From the NCBI RefSeq assembly GCF_028464145.1, contig NZ_JAQPCG010000005.1, positions 124,001-188,000 of the forward strand: a stretch of DNA of 64,000 nt, written 5' to 3'. Positions 22,377 through 32,421 of this stretch are shown here, piece by piece. The translations under genes were made by a program, and so were the position numbers. The stretch comes from Maribacter sp. PR1 (GTDB taxonomy: Bacteria; Bacteroidota; Bacteroidia; Flavobacteriales; Flavobacteriaceae). The notes below the pieces were generated by a model that was not told where the DNA came from, ran no database searches, and saw nothing but the letters and a program-made list of their open reading frames with translations. Numbering within the stretch: position 1 is the first letter of the stretch; the number at the start of each line of letters is the position of its first letter.

Positions 22377-25300
22377 ATGGCTTTAAAAGTAGCGATCAGA
22401 CATAAAACAAAGTACAAATACGATAGAAGGGTAAATCTCTCGCCGCATATTTTTAGATTAAGGCCGGCTCCGCACAGCAGAACACCTATAGAGGCATATT
22501 CTATTAAAATAAAACCTGAAAATCATTTTTTTAACTGGCAACAGGATCCATTTGGAAATTACCTTGCCCGTATTGTGTTTCCGGATAAGACGGATGAACT
22601 TTCTGTGGATGTTGAAATCATTGCGGATATGAAAACGATTAATCCGTTCGATTTTTTTGTGGAAGAATCTGTAGAGGAATTCCCTTTTACCTACAAACCT
22701 GAACTTAAAAAGGAACTTTTGCCGTATTTGGAGATTACGGAAGAAGGACCTTTGCTCAAAGAATGGTTGACTACTATAGACAGAACTCCGAGACGTAGCA
22801 TCGATTTTTTAACGGGTCTAAATCAAGATCTCTATAATTACTTGAACTACACCATCCGTATGGAACCTGGCGTTCAGAACTGCGAGGAAACTTTGGACAA
22901 AAAGTTGGGCTCATGTAGGGATTTTGCATGGTTGTTAGTTCAGACGCTTCGGCACTTAGGTTTGGCAGCTCGTTTTGTTTCTGGGTACTTGGTGCAATTA
23001 AAAGCAGATGAAAAGTCATTGGATGGACCTTCCGGACCAGAAGAGGATTTTACCGATCTTCATGCATGGGCAGAAGTCTATTTACCGGGAGCTGGTTGGA
23101 TTGGTTTGGATGCTACCTCCGGTTTACTTGCAGGTGAAGGGCATATTCCATTGGCGTGTACTCCCTCATTCGAAAGTGCCGCACCTGTCTATGGTTTAAC
23201 AGACCCTTGTGAGACCGAGTTTGAATTTGATAATTCGGTAACGAGAATATTGGAATCGCCCAGGGTAACCAAACCATATACGGAAGAGCAATGGAAGGCG
23301 ATATATGATTTAGGTTTTAAGGTAGAGGACGAACTACAGCAAAATGATGTTCGCCTAACCATGGGAGGTGAGCCCACTTTTGTTTCTGTTGATGACATGG
23401 AGTCGGAAGAATGGAATACCGCTGCGGATGGCGACCACAAAAGGCAATTGGCCAGTTCTCTTTCTTTACGATTATTGGAGACCTTTGGAAAAGGTGGTAT
23501 GCTGCATCATGCCCAGGGAAAATGGTATCCGGGAGAACCTTTGCCTCGTTGGTTGATAGGTATACACTGGCGAAAGGATGGGGAGGCCATATGGAAGGAA
23601 TCAAAATGGCTGGCTTCTTTTACGAAGAAGTATGAAATGCCAAAAAATATTACATCCATTTTTTTAGAAAAGCTAAGCCATTATCTAAAGTGTTCCGACG
23701 AGTCGATAACTCCTGCTTACGAGGATGCTTTTTATTTCCTGTGGGAGGAAGGAAAATTACCTACGGATATAGATCCTCAAAATTATTCGGATAAGGATAC
23801 CGCCCTGCGAAAAAAGTTAGGCGAAGTATTGGAGCAAGGGGTCGGTAAAACAGTTGGGCACGTGCTGCCCTTGGCAAAAAAATCCTCGCAATGGATAACA
23901 AATACGTGGGAATTTAGGGGAAAACATCTTTTCTTGACTCCGGGAAACTCTCCTATAGGATTACGATTACCCTTGGAATCCCTACCAAAGGACCCGGAAG
24001 TACCATCTGAACCTACAGCAGAACCCGAGCTTTTTGAGACCAAACCGGAACTAAAGCCTTACGCCTCCGATTTGCAAGAGCGTATGGAAGGTGTGCATAC
24101 CAATAAAGAAATTGAGAAACAACCTTTTGTGAGGACCGCAATTTGTGCAGAAGTTAGGGAAGAAAAGTTATTTTTATTCCTACCGCCATTAGATAGCGCT
24201 GAAGATTTTTTGGACTTGGTCTCTAGTATTGAGGCTACCGCAAAAGATTTAGAAGTGCCTGTAATCTTAGAAGGTTATGAACCCCCTAGAGACAATAGGT
24301 TGGAAGTACTTAAGGTAACTCCGGATCCGGGTGTTATTGAAGTTAATGTGCATCCCGCGAAAAATTGGAAAGAATTAACGGATAATACCTTGACACTTTA
24401 TGAAGAAGCCAAAAAATCACGTTTGGGAACAGAAAAGTTCATGCTCGATGGAAAGCATACTGGGACAGGCGGTGGGAACCATGTAACATTGGGAGGTACA
24501 ACACCTGCGGATAGCCCGTTGTTGCGTAATCCACAGCTATTAAGAAGCTTGTTGACCTTTTGGCAACATCATCCAGGTCTATCTTATTTGTTTTCGGGAG
24601 CTTTCATAGGTCCTACGAGTCAGGCACCTCGAGTGGACGAAGCTAGGTTAGAGAATTTGTACGAATTGGAAATCGCTTTTTCCCAAATTCCAGAAGATAA
24701 AGAAGTACCCTTTTGGTTAACGGACCGACTTTTTCGTCACTTGTTAACGGATATTACAGGAAATACGCACAGAGCTGAATTTTGTATCGATAAGTTATAT
24801 TCTCCTGATTCCTCCTCTGGACGACTAGGTATTCTTGAACTTCGAGCTTTCGATATGCCACCACATGCCCAAATGAGTTTGATGCAAATGTTATTGGTAC
24901 GTACGTTAGTTTCTTGGTTCTGGAAAAAACCTTATAAGCACGAGTTGGTGCGTTGGGGTACGGAATTACATGATAAATTTTTATTGGAGCATTACGTTAA
25001 GGAAGACATTAAGGATATAGTAGAGCAATTGAACGATGCCGGTTATCCTTTTAAACTGGATTGGTTCGACCCTTTCTTTGAATTTCGATTTCCACTTTAT
25101 GGAATGGTTGAAATCAACAGCATTCAAATGGAATTAAGAATGGCGATTGAGCCCTGGAACGTGTTGGGAGAGGAAATGTCCGGTAGGGGAACTGCTAGGT
25201 ATGTGGATTCTTCTTTGGAAAGGGTTCAAGTAAAATTAAAGAACTTTACGGAGGAAAGATATACGCTCACATGTAATGGAGTAAAGGTGGAATTAAGCCC

Positions 25301-25703
25301 TACGGGAACCAAAGGTGAATATGTTGCCGGTGTTCGTTTCAAGGCTTGGGAACCTTGGTCGGCACTTCACCCGACTATTGGTGTGGACACTCCGCTGGTT
25401 TTTGACATCGTGGACGATTGGAATAAAAAATCTATAGGGGGCTGTACTTATTTCGTGTCACATCCTGGAGGTCGTTCTTATGATACGTATCCCGTAAATA
25501 GTTATGAGGCCGAATCGAGGAGAATTAATCGATTCTGGGATTTTGGTCATACACAAGGAGAAGTAACACCGATGGAAGTGACACCTTCAACAAATTTTAC
25601 CGGTAGAATGGTACAACCTAAGGTTGCTTCGAATACATTTGCGTACAAAGAAATACCTATAAATCCGGAATATCCTCATATAACGGATTTACGAAAGAAG
25701 TAA
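22377..25703 (+). CDS. Transglutaminase-DUF2126 fusion protein
   Basis: The 1108-residue protein begins with a bacterial transglutaminase N-terminal domain (about 1-90). A papain-like transglutaminase core follows, with catalytic C180 (GSCRDF), H229 (LHAWAEVY) and D245 (GLDATSG). From about residue 320 the DUF2126 region begins with LTMGGEPTFVS and includes the GGGNHVTLGG block near residue 700. The protein is cytoplasmic, as there is no signal. The fusion is known from many bacteria but its substrate is not. It is the first gene of a tight operon with an ATP-grasp-Alpha-E protein and a second transglutaminase, a set predicted to make and cleave a peptide or isopeptide bond. Confidence 0.9.
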   Translation: MALKVAIRHKTKYKYDRRVNLSPHIFRLRPAPHSRTPIEAYSIKIKPENHFFNWQQDPFGNYLARIVFPDKTDELSVDVEIIADMKTINPFDFFVEESVEEFPFTYKPELKKELLPYLEITEEGPLLKEWLTTIDRTPRRSIDFLTGLNQDLYNYLNYTIRMEPGVQNCEETLDKKLGSCRDFAWLLVQTLRHLGLAARFVSGYLVQLKADEKSLDGPSGPEEDFTDLHAWAEVYLPGAGWIGLDATSGLLAGEGHIPLACTPSFESAAPVYGLTDPCETEFEFDNSVTRILESPRVTKPYTEEQWKAIYDLGFKVEDELQQNDVRLTMGGEPTFVSVDDMESEEWNTAADGDHKRQLASSLSLRLLETFGKGGMLHHAQGKWYPGEPLPRWLIGIHWRKDGEAIWKESKWLASFTKKYEMPKNITSIFLEKLSHYLKCSDESITPAYEDAFYFLWEEGKLPTDIDPQNYSDKDTALRKKLGEVLEQGVGKTVGHVLPLAKKSSQWITNTWEFRGKHLFLTPGNSPIGLRLPLESLPKDPEVPSEPTAEPELFETKPELKPYASDLQERMEGVHTNKEIEKQPFVRTAICAEVREEKLFLFLPPLDSAEDFLDLVSSIEATAKDLEVPVILEGYEPPRDNRLEVLKVTPDPGVIEVNVHPAKNWKELTDNTLTLYEEAKKSRLGTEKFMLDGKHTGTGGGNHVTLGGTTPADSPLLRNPQLLRSLLTFWQHHPGLSYLFSGAFIGPTSQAPRVDEARLENLYELEIAFSQIPEDKEVPFWLTDRLFRHLLTDITGNTHRAEFCIDKLYSPDSSSGRLGILELRAFDMPPHAQMSLMQMLLVRTLVSWFWKKPYKHELVRWGTELHDKFLLEHYVKEDIKDIVEQLNDAGYPFKLDWFDPFFEFRFPLYGMVEINSIQMELRMAIEPWNVLGEEMSGRGTARYVDSSLERVQVKLKNFTEERYTLTCNGVKVELSPTGTKGEYVAGVRFKAWEPWSALHPTIGVDTPLVFDIVDDWNKKSIGGCTYFVSHPGGRSYDTYPVNSYEAESRRINRFWDFGHTQGEVTPMEVTPSTNFTGRMVQPKVASNTFAYKEIPINPEYPHITDLRKK

Positions 25704-25716
25704 TTAGCAGAATTTA

Positions 25717-28281
25717 ATGCCAACAACAACGAAGACTAGCTGGTTAAATAGCTATACTACCAAATTTGGTAATGACGAATTGTTCAACTCCAATAACGAT
25801 GTTAAGGGGTATTGGAAAAAACTCTTCACCAGTTTCGATAAATTAGGCGAAAGTGGTCTAAAAGGACGTCAAAAGGATATAGACTGGTTGCTTCTGGAAA
25901 ATGGGGTTACCTACAATGTGTACAACGACCCAAAAGGAATGCATCGCCCCTGGAACCTTAATGTGGTTCCTTTGGTAATGCACCGAAGCGAGTGGGAGAA
26001 TGTAGAAGAAGGACTTAAGCAAAGGGCCGAGTTGCTCAATCTCGTCCTGAAAGATGCCTATGGGGAACGAAGGTTGATAAAAGATGGAGTAATTCCTCAC
26101 GAAGTAATTTATGGCCATCGTGGTTTTCTAAGACAATGTTCGGGTATTGAATATACTACGGATAAGCTACTTTCTATATATTCTGCCGATTTGGCAAGAG
26201 GAAACGATGGTAGGTTATGGGTCGTGAATGATAGAACCGAGGCTCCATCAGGAATGGGCTATGCCTTAGAGAATAGGTCAACAACAAGCAGGATACTTCC
26301 AGAAATGTATACAAGGATGAATGTAAAACGTTTATCCAATTTTTTCAAGGAGTTTCATCAAATGTTGATAGATGCCTCACCTAGTAAAAAAGATAATCCA
26401 AATATTGTAATTCTTACTCCTGGATCTCATAACGAGACCTATTTTGAGCATGCCTATATGGCTTCTTTCCTTGGTTATCCATTGGTACAGGGCAACGATC
26501 TGGTCGTTCGGGATGGTTTTCTTTGGATGAAATCATTGCAAGGACTTAAAAGAATTGATGTTGTGCTGCGAAGGGTGGACGATGCATTTTCAGATCCCCT
26601 GGAACTTCGCGAAGATTCCCATTTGGGTGTCGCGGGTTTGTTGGATGTGGTTCGTAGGAAAAATATATCGGTTATTAATCCTGTGGGAAGCGGAGTTATA
26701 GAGAACCCTGGGCTCATTCCATTTATGCCCGCGATTGCGAAATATTTTTTGAATGAAGATCTTATTCTGCCGCAAATTGCCTCATGGTGGTGCGGGCAGG
26801 AGAAAGAAAAGAGCTATGTACTTCAAAATCTTTCCAACCTCGTAGTCAAAAGAATTGATCGCACCAATAGAGAAAGTATTTACTTCGGTAAATTTTTAAC
26901 TCCCAATGAATTGGAGTCCCTTAAGCAACAAATAATTGAAAGGCCCTATCGGTTTGTAGCACAAGAGCAAATCAATTTTTCCACGGCGCCTAATCTAACT
27001 CAGGATGCTTTGGAGCCAAGAAATGTGGTAACAAGAGCTTTTGTTATTGCCAATGGAGATCACTATGGTGTAATGCCTGGTGGACTCGTAAGGGTGGCAC
27101 CTGATAGTAAGACAGTAAGGGTTTCCAATCAAAGAGGTGGTACAAGTAAGGACTTTTGGGTCGTGGAAGATCATCCTATTAAGGAGGATAAAAATAAAAA
27201 TTGGGAACAGAAGTCTTCTATTGCAATATCTGGCTTGGATGATTTACCGAGTTTAACGGCAGAAAATCTCTATTGGGCAGGTCGTTATGTGGGAAGAACG
27301 TTGGTCAATGCTCGTTTTATTCGAACGGTAATGCGACAAATGGCCATGGTGCAAAATAGGGACGAAAAACCGGAAGCCGTTAAACTTCAGGTGCTTCTTA
27401 AAGCCGTTACGCATTTAACGGGTACCTATCCCGGTTTTGCAGAAAAGCCAAAAGAAGGACCACAAGCGATGGAAAATCCATATGATGAAATGTTATCTGT
27501 GATAAGGGATCAGGATAGGGTCGGTAGCTTGGCACATACGATTGGAATGTTTAGTAATTCCTACTATTCTATTAGAAATCTTTGGTCATCTGATATGTGG
27601 CGGGTTTTTGAGGATATTCAAAAATTATGGCAGGCCTTTCAAGCGGATGAAAACCCATCCATTTTAAAAATTCTCAAAGTTTTAAATCAGCTTATAACCC
27701 GACTCATTGCCTTTATGGGGCTTATTGAAGAAAGCATCATGGTGCAACAAGGTCTCCTACTTTACTTCATTGGTCTACAATTGGAACAAAGTATGTTGAC
27801 GATAACCAAATGTCGTTCGCTATTAGCGGTAAAGCAGGAAACACAAGTGGAGTATGATATTTTGGAATATTTGTTGACCAGTCATGAGAGCTTAAATATT
27901 TATAGATACAGTTATCGTTCATACATTCAATTAGAGCATGTTGTAGATTTGGTCATTTTAGATGTGGAATATGCTAGATCACTCACCTTCTTGATCAATC
28001 GACTACAAAAGGATATATCCAGATTGCCCCATTCCCGTAAAGACCAACAATTGACCAGCTACCAGAAATATGTTTTTAGTGCCTATTCAAAATTAAGATT
28101 GGCGGAATCCTCTAAATTATGCTCATTAAAGTCGAAGGACGATGTAGTTAGGGAGGAATTGGATAAGCTGCTTGGAGAATTATCGGAACTATTATATAAG
28201 ACATCCCAATCTATTACAGGAACCTATTTTAATCATACAGACAGACAAACACAAATGTTTACCCAGTCTTTTCCTTTTTAA
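25717..28281 (+). CDS. Circularly permuted ATP-grasp ligase fused to Alpha-E domain
   Basis: In this 854-residue protein residues about 1-490 form a circularly permuted ATP-grasp domain. Markers include YGHRGFLRQC, VIHPxG-like stretches around residues 310-345 and RFVAQEQINFS. Residues about 515-854 form the all-helical Alpha-E (DUF403) domain starting LTAENLYWAGRYVGRT and including IRNLWSSDMWR. In many bacteria these are two adjacent genes; here they are one polypeptide. ATP-grasp enzymes activate a carboxylate and join it to an amine, but substrates are unknown. The gene is 13 nt after the preceding one and 2 nt before the next, so the three are co-expressed. Confidence 0.9.
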   Translation: MPTTTKTSWLNSYTTKFGNDELFNSNNDVKGYWKKLFTSFDKLGESGLKGRQKDIDWLLLENGVTYNVYNDPKGMHRPWNLNVVPLVMHRSEWENVEEGLKQRAELLNLVLKDAYGERRLIKDGVIPHEVIYGHRGFLRQCSGIEYTTDKLLSIYSADLARGNDGRLWVVNDRTEAPSGMGYALENRSTTSRILPEMYTRMNVKRLSNFFKEFHQMLIDASPSKKDNPNIVILTPGSHNETYFEHAYMASFLGYPLVQGNDLVVRDGFLWMKSLQGLKRIDVVLRRVDDAFSDPLELREDSHLGVAGLLDVVRRKNISVINPVGSGVIENPGLIPFMPAIAKYFLNEDLILPQIASWWCGQEKEKSYVLQNLSNLVVKRIDRTNRESIYFGKFLTPNELESLKQQIIERPYRFVAQEQINFSTAPNLTQDALEPRNVVTRAFVIANGDHYGVMPGGLVRVAPDSKTVRVSNQRGGTSKDFWVVEDHPIKEDKNKNWEQKSSIAISGLDDLPSLTAENLYWAGRYVGRTLVNARFIRTVMRQMAMVQNRDEKPEAVKLQVLLKAVTHLTGTYPGFAEKPKEGPQAMENPYDEMLSVIRDQDRVGSLAHTIGMFSNSYYSIRNLWSSDMWRVFEDIQKLWQAFQADENPSILKILKVLNQLITRLIAFMGLIEESIMVQQGLLLYFIGLQLEQSMLTITKCRSLLAVKQETQVEYDILEYLLTSHESLNIYRYSYRSYIQLEHVVDLVILDVEYARSLTFLINRLQKDISRLPHSRKDQQLTSYQKYVFSAYSKLRLAESSKLCSLKSKDDVVREELDKLLGELSELLYKTSQSITGTYFNHTDRQTQMFTQSFPF

Positions 28282-28283
28282 GC

Positions 28284-29174
28284 ATGGTTTTCAACGTAAC
28301 GCATATCACTACCTATAAATATAATGCACCGGTTAATTACTGTCATAATATTGCAACCTTACGACCAAGGAACTCAGACGGACAAGAATTATTGGATTAT
28401 AAAATTCAGATTAATCCAAAACCGGCAGAGATTACGGAACGGGTGGATTTTTTCGGAAATTATATTACAAGGTTTTCCATTCAGACCCAACACGACACCT
28501 TAAAGGTGACCACAAAGAGTAAAATAGTTCGGGATTATGGAGCCAAGTATGATTCTTTTTTTTCCGATGCCTGCAAAAGAGTGACCATGAACGACGCCCT
28601 TTATGTTTTAAAAGGAAATGACCCAGCGGTCATCGAGGCTAAACAGTTCATTTTAGAATCGATTTTTATTCGAAAAATTGACAAGAGTATTAAGGAATAT
28701 GCGGAACGCTCCTTTAGAGGTGATCGTTCTGTTTTTGATGCCGCCTATGAATTGATGCAGCGCATTTATACCGATTTTGATTTTGTTTCTGGTTTTACGA
28801 GTATTTCCACCCCTATTGAAGAAGTAATGAAAGAAAAAAAAGGGGTATGTCAGGACTTCGCTCAAATAGCGATTGCATGTATTCGTTCCGTAGGATTGCC
28901 TGCCAGATATGTTAGTGGCTATATTGAGACATTGCCACCACCTGGAAAGGAAAAACTAGTGGGAGCTGATGCCTCCCATGCCTGGTTTTCTATTTTTATA
29001 CCTGGATTTGGATGGGTCGATTTTGATCCAACAAATAACCAGATTCCCAAAAATCAACATATTGTTGTAGGCTGGGGAAGGGACTACTATGACGTACCTC
29101 CATTAAAAGGCGTGGTTTATGGTAGTGGTAAAAGTAAATTAAAAGTCTCTGTCGATATTGCAAGAATTGATTAA
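28284..29174 (+). CDS. Transglutaminase-family cysteine protease
   Basis: The 296-residue protein has an N-terminal beta-rich transglutaminase N-domain (about 1-85). The catalytic core has C189 (GVCQDF), H232 (SHAWFSIF) and D248 (VDFDPTNNQ). It resembles the N-terminal part of the first protein of the operon but lacks DUF2126. In this gene set the small transglutaminase is thought to act as a peptidase or amide-transfer enzyme on the product of the ATP-grasp ligase (inference). Its stop shares a TTAA with the stop of the convergent hydrolase gene. Confidence 0.9.
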   Translation: MVFNVTHITTYKYNAPVNYCHNIATLRPRNSDGQELLDYKIQINPKPAEITERVDFFGNYITRFSIQTQHDTLKVTTKSKIVRDYGAKYDSFFSDACKRVTMNDALYVLKGNDPAVIEAKQFILESIFIRKIDKSIKEYAERSFRGDRSVFDAAYELMQRIYTDFDFVSGFTSISTPIEEVMKEKKGVCQDFAQIAIACIRSVGLPARYVSGYIETLPPPGKEKLVGADASHAWFSIFIPGFGWVDFDPTNNQIPKNQHIVVGWGRDYYDVPPLKGVVYGSGKSKLKVSVDIARID

Positions 29175-30055
29175 GAAAGATGCTTCTTGAAGAATTCGAT
29201 GGTACGGTTCCAGGCCAATTCGGCTGCTTCACGATCATATCTTGGTGTAGTGTCGTTATGAAATCCATGATTGGCATTTTCATAAATAAACGCTGAATAT
29301 TCTTTATCGTTCTCCTTAAGGGCTTTTTCATAGTCGGGCCATCCCGCATTCACCCTTTTGTCCAATTCCCCAAAGTGTAACATTAAGGGAGCATTAATTT
29401 CATCAATATTTTCTGAGGGTTGACCGCCATAAAAGGGCACCGCGGCACCCAAATCTGGCACCTTTACAGCCATCATATTGGAAATCCATCCACCAAAACA
29501 GAATCCGACGACACCAACTTTTCCGGTACATTCGGGGTGATTCTTTAGATATTCAAAAGCTGCTATAAAATCTTCCAGCATTTCGTCCCTATCCCGTTTT
29601 CTTTGAAGTTCCCTGCCATCATCGTCATTACCGGGATAACCACCCACTGGGGTCAGGGCATCGGGAGCAATGGAAATAAAGCCAGCTAGTGCAGCACGTC
29701 TTCCAACATCCTCTATGTGCGGGTTTAGTCCCCTATTTTCATGAACGACCACTATACCTGGCAATTGGCCATCAGCATCTGCCGGTCTGGAAAGCAGGGC
29801 CTTAATGGACCCTCCACCTTTTGGGGAATCATAATTGATATATTCCGATTTCAATTGAGGGTCATCCGCTTTAATTTGTATTTTTTTTACATAATCTGGT
29901 GAGATAAAGCCAAGTAACGAAGAAACCGTAATACCCCCAACGGCATAGGTAGATAGCTTATCCAAGAAGAGTCTTCTGTTTACCCTATTGTGGGCATAAT
30001 CATCATACAGATCGAACACCTCTTGTTTAATATCTTCTTTTTTCAACTTTTTCAT
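29171..30055 (-). CDS. Dienelactone hydrolase-family protein
   Basis: The 294-residue alpha/beta hydrolase has nucleophile C186 in GFCFGGW, D232 (GELDKRV), H263 (ENANHGFH) and the family Glu in VHENRG (E106). These are the features of dienelactone hydrolases. A segment NRRLFLDKLSTYAVGGITVSS near residues 27-46 resembles a twin-arginine signal placed behind a short N-terminal extension, suggesting export. It follows the metallo-beta-lactamase-fold gene by 12 nt in a three-gene operon. The substrate is unknown. Confidence 0.85.
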   Translation of the reverse strand: MKKLKKEDIKQEVFDLYDDYAHNRVNRRLFLDKLSTYAVGGITVSSLLGFISPDYVKKIQIKADDPQLKSEYINYDSPKGGGSIKALLSRPADADGQLPGIVVVHENRGLNPHIEDVGRRAALAGFISIAPDALTPVGGYPGNDDDGRELQRKRDRDEMLEDFIAAFEYLKNHPECTGKVGVVGFCFGGWISNMMAVKVPDLGAAVPFYGGQPSENIDEINAPLMLHFGELDKRVNAGWPDYEKALKENDKEYSAFIYENANHGFHNDTTPRYDREAAELAWNRTIEFFKKHLS

Positions 30056-30067
30056 AATCCTGAAATT

Positions 30068-30934
30068 TTAATCGGCCGATTTATAAATGAATTCTACAAT
30101 TCTATCAGCATTAATAAAACCTTGGCCATGGGTATCGTCCCATTCCTTGGACAATCCCATTTTTTGTGTTTCCTCTAAAGATTTCCCTGAACTTCTGGCG
30201 TTTTTTATACGTTCTCTCAAGGTAATTAAAATTTCGGTAAAATCCTTTAAATCGGACTTGTAAGATATAGCTCCGTGTCCTGGGATGATTTTGGTTTCGT
30301 CGTCGATTAGCTCTAAGGCCATGGAAGTGTTGGAAATCAACCCATCAATATCCCCACCGGAACCTAGGTCTAAATATGGATAGCGACCGCTAAAAAAATT
30401 ATCTCCCATGTGGATGACATTATCTTCTGGAAAATAATAGTACGTGTCACCATCCGTATGGGCTGGGTTTACGTGCATGGCATGCACACTCTTTCCATTT
30501 TTAAGATATAGGGTCATTTTGTCGTTAAAGGTAACCACGGGCCAAGCTTCCTTGGGCCGTGGTTCTTCGGCTCCTACCATACGTTTTCTTACATTCTCAT
30601 GGGCAATGACCAAGGCACCTGCATTGGCCAAATTTCCATTGCCGCCCGTGTGGTCGCCATGCATATGGGTGTTGAGAACAAAATTGATGGGCTTGTCCGT
30701 TATCGTTTGTACATGGGCAACGATTTTTTCCGTGAGGGGACCAAATTGGTCATCGATAAGATAGGCTGCGTCATCACCGATGGCTAATCCGATATTTCCT
30801 CCTGCACCAAAAAGTGCGTAAACATTTTCGGTTAGTTTTTCTGAGGTGATTTCAACGGTGCTAAAATCCCGTTGGGCCAAGAGTACTGAGGAACTGATCA
30901 AAAAAATAATGAAAGGTAATTTTAGTTTTAGCAT
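30068..30934 (-). CDS. Secreted metallo-beta-lactamase-fold hydrolase
   Basis: The 288-residue protein has a signal peptide (about 1-20, ending LLA). Its metal site is NTHMHGDHTGGN (H90, H92, D94, H95), PAHTDGD, HMGDNFF and IPGHGA. This is the periplasmic MBL-fold hydrolase subgroup, not the persulfide dioxygenase type. The substrate is unknown. It lies between DUF3500 and dienelactone hydrolase genes in one operon. Confidence 0.85.
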   Translation of the reverse strand: MLKLKLPFIIFLISSSVLLAQRDFSTVEITSEKLTENVYALFGAGGNIGLAIGDDAAYLIDDQFGPLTEKIVAHVQTITDKPINFVLNTHMHGDHTGGNGNLANAGALVIAHENVRKRMVGAEEPRPKEAWPVVTFNDKMTLYLKNGKSVHAMHVNPAHTDGDTYYYFPEDNVIHMGDNFFSGRYPYLDLGSGGDIDGLISNTSMALELIDDETKIIPGHGAISYKSDLKDFTEILITLRERIKNARSSGKSLEETQKMGLSKEWDDTHGQGFINADRIVEFIYKSAD

Positions 30935-30975
30935 TGTATTAATTTTAAAGTTTTGCTGAAATAGTGTTTTAGGGT

Positions 30976-32148
30976 TTAATGGGAGGTTTCTAAATGTTGT
31001 TTGAGTAAATCCTTTCCATAGTCATTACCGTTTGGCGTTCTTACCACAGTATGGATATGGTTTCGGGTAGGTCCTCTATCCTTTACATTGGGTACGCCCA
31101 CCACACCTTGGTGGTCAAATTCTATAAGGATAACCGGACTATGAATTCTATAGTAAAATACCGCATCCTCCGTAGTATTCCCAATCCATGCAAACCAAGT
31201 TTCATCCCAATACGACTTTATTTCTTCCATTTTTATTTCATGATGCCCTTCTCGCATATTACTAATATATTGTTCTATAAGAAATAACAATGCTGTTTTT
31301 ACATTAGTAGAAAGATTTTTTACGTTAAGGCCTTCCAAATCCAATACTATATTATCCTTGGAAGCCTCACCTTTATTGCTATTATGTTTTTTTTCCTTGC
31401 TTAAAGTTGCTTCTTTTTGCTGTTCTGGGGATAGTGATTGCATAAGGGAAAGACCTAAATTTTGTTCATCCTGAAAAAGTGTGTTACCGGCATATTTTCC
31501 CGTTGTAGTGATAATGGGCTCTCCACCCATGAACACTGGTGACATCACAATTTGGTCGCCTAGAACAAAATAGTTGATTACTAAATGATGACCGTCCAAT
31601 TGCCATCCCCAGGGCTCAGTTTGTGATGGGGACCCCATAACCGTAAAAAAGTATAGCTCCTCATCGAACATATCGGTCCTATTGTTCAATTCTGCCAAGG
31701 TTTGGTCCGTTTTCATGATGTCCCTGCTCAACTGCAAACCCTTTGCACTTAAGGATTCTTGCATAAGGTCGAATGCCAGATTTTTTTGTTTTTGGTCCAT
31801 TTCCTTTAACGAAACTCCTTGTCTCGTATAAATACCATTATCTACATTAGACCATTTACGCCATTCAAGGTCTTCAATGGGATACGTTGTCCGGCCTAAT
31901 TGCTCTTGGTCCAGGCTGCTTAAAAACTGTTTGGCAGCACCCGTTATAAATTTTGTGGATATACCTGTAGCGCTTATGGGAAAAAGATTTTCAATTTTGC
32001 CATCGGAGGTGGTGATACCTTGAAATTTTTCCGCTAGTGCCTTATCTTCCATTTGTTTAAAATAGGTCCTAGCATCCCTGGTTTGTGCTTTGGTTTGGCA
32101 GTACGTTATACATAATACCATAGCCATTAAGATTCTTAATTTTTTCAT
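30976..32148 (-). CDS. Secreted DUF3500 protein
   Basis: The 390-residue protein has a signal peptide (about 1-21). The DUF3500 signature is the block EPWGWQLDGHHLVINY, followed by VFMGGEP and, near the C-terminus, WIGNTTEDAVFYYRIHSP and a GPTRNHIHTV segment rich in histidines. The function of the family is unknown; the conserved histidines suggest a metal site. It is first in the operon with the two secreted hydrolases. Confidence 0.82.
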   Translation of the reverse strand: MKKLRILMAMVLCITYCQTKAQTRDARTYFKQMEDKALAEKFQGITTSDGKIENLFPISATGISTKFITGAAKQFLSSLDQEQLGRTTYPIEDLEWRKWSNVDNGIYTRQGVSLKEMDQKQKNLAFDLMQESLSAKGLQLSRDIMKTDQTLAELNNRTDMFDEELYFFTVMGSPSQTEPWGWQLDGHHLVINYFVLGDQIVMSPVFMGGEPIITTTGKYAGNTLFQDEQNLGLSLMQSLSPEQQKEATLSKEKKHNSNKGEASKDNIVLDLEGLNVKNLSTNVKTALLFLIEQYISNMREGHHEIKMEEIKSYWDETWFAWIGNTTEDAVFYYRIHSPVILIEFDHQGVVGVPNVKDRGPTRNHIHTVVRTPNGNDYGKDLLKQHLETSH

Positions 32149-32421
32149 TCGGGTGTTTTTTGTTCCGCTATTATTTAATGTGGTAAAGCATTATCGCTGT
32201 ACCACTTAAATAATTAAACATGAACGTATTAAAGGTATGATATAATTGTCAAATATGGGTTTTGAATGGTGTTTTAGTATTTTTTGTTTTTTAGTTTTAT
32301 TTCATATTGAAATATTCATAAAATGATTAATTGTACTTTTTTAACAAGCTTAGATTAAACCTTTTATCTATTTTTAGGTCATACTAAAAATTTTCACTTA
32401 ATGACTAAATTTTAAAACACT

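Noticed and set aside
23189..24043. Antisense frames inside the transglutaminase-DUF2126 gene
   Set aside because: They are shadows of a strongly conserved coding frame, with no promoter, signal or family match.
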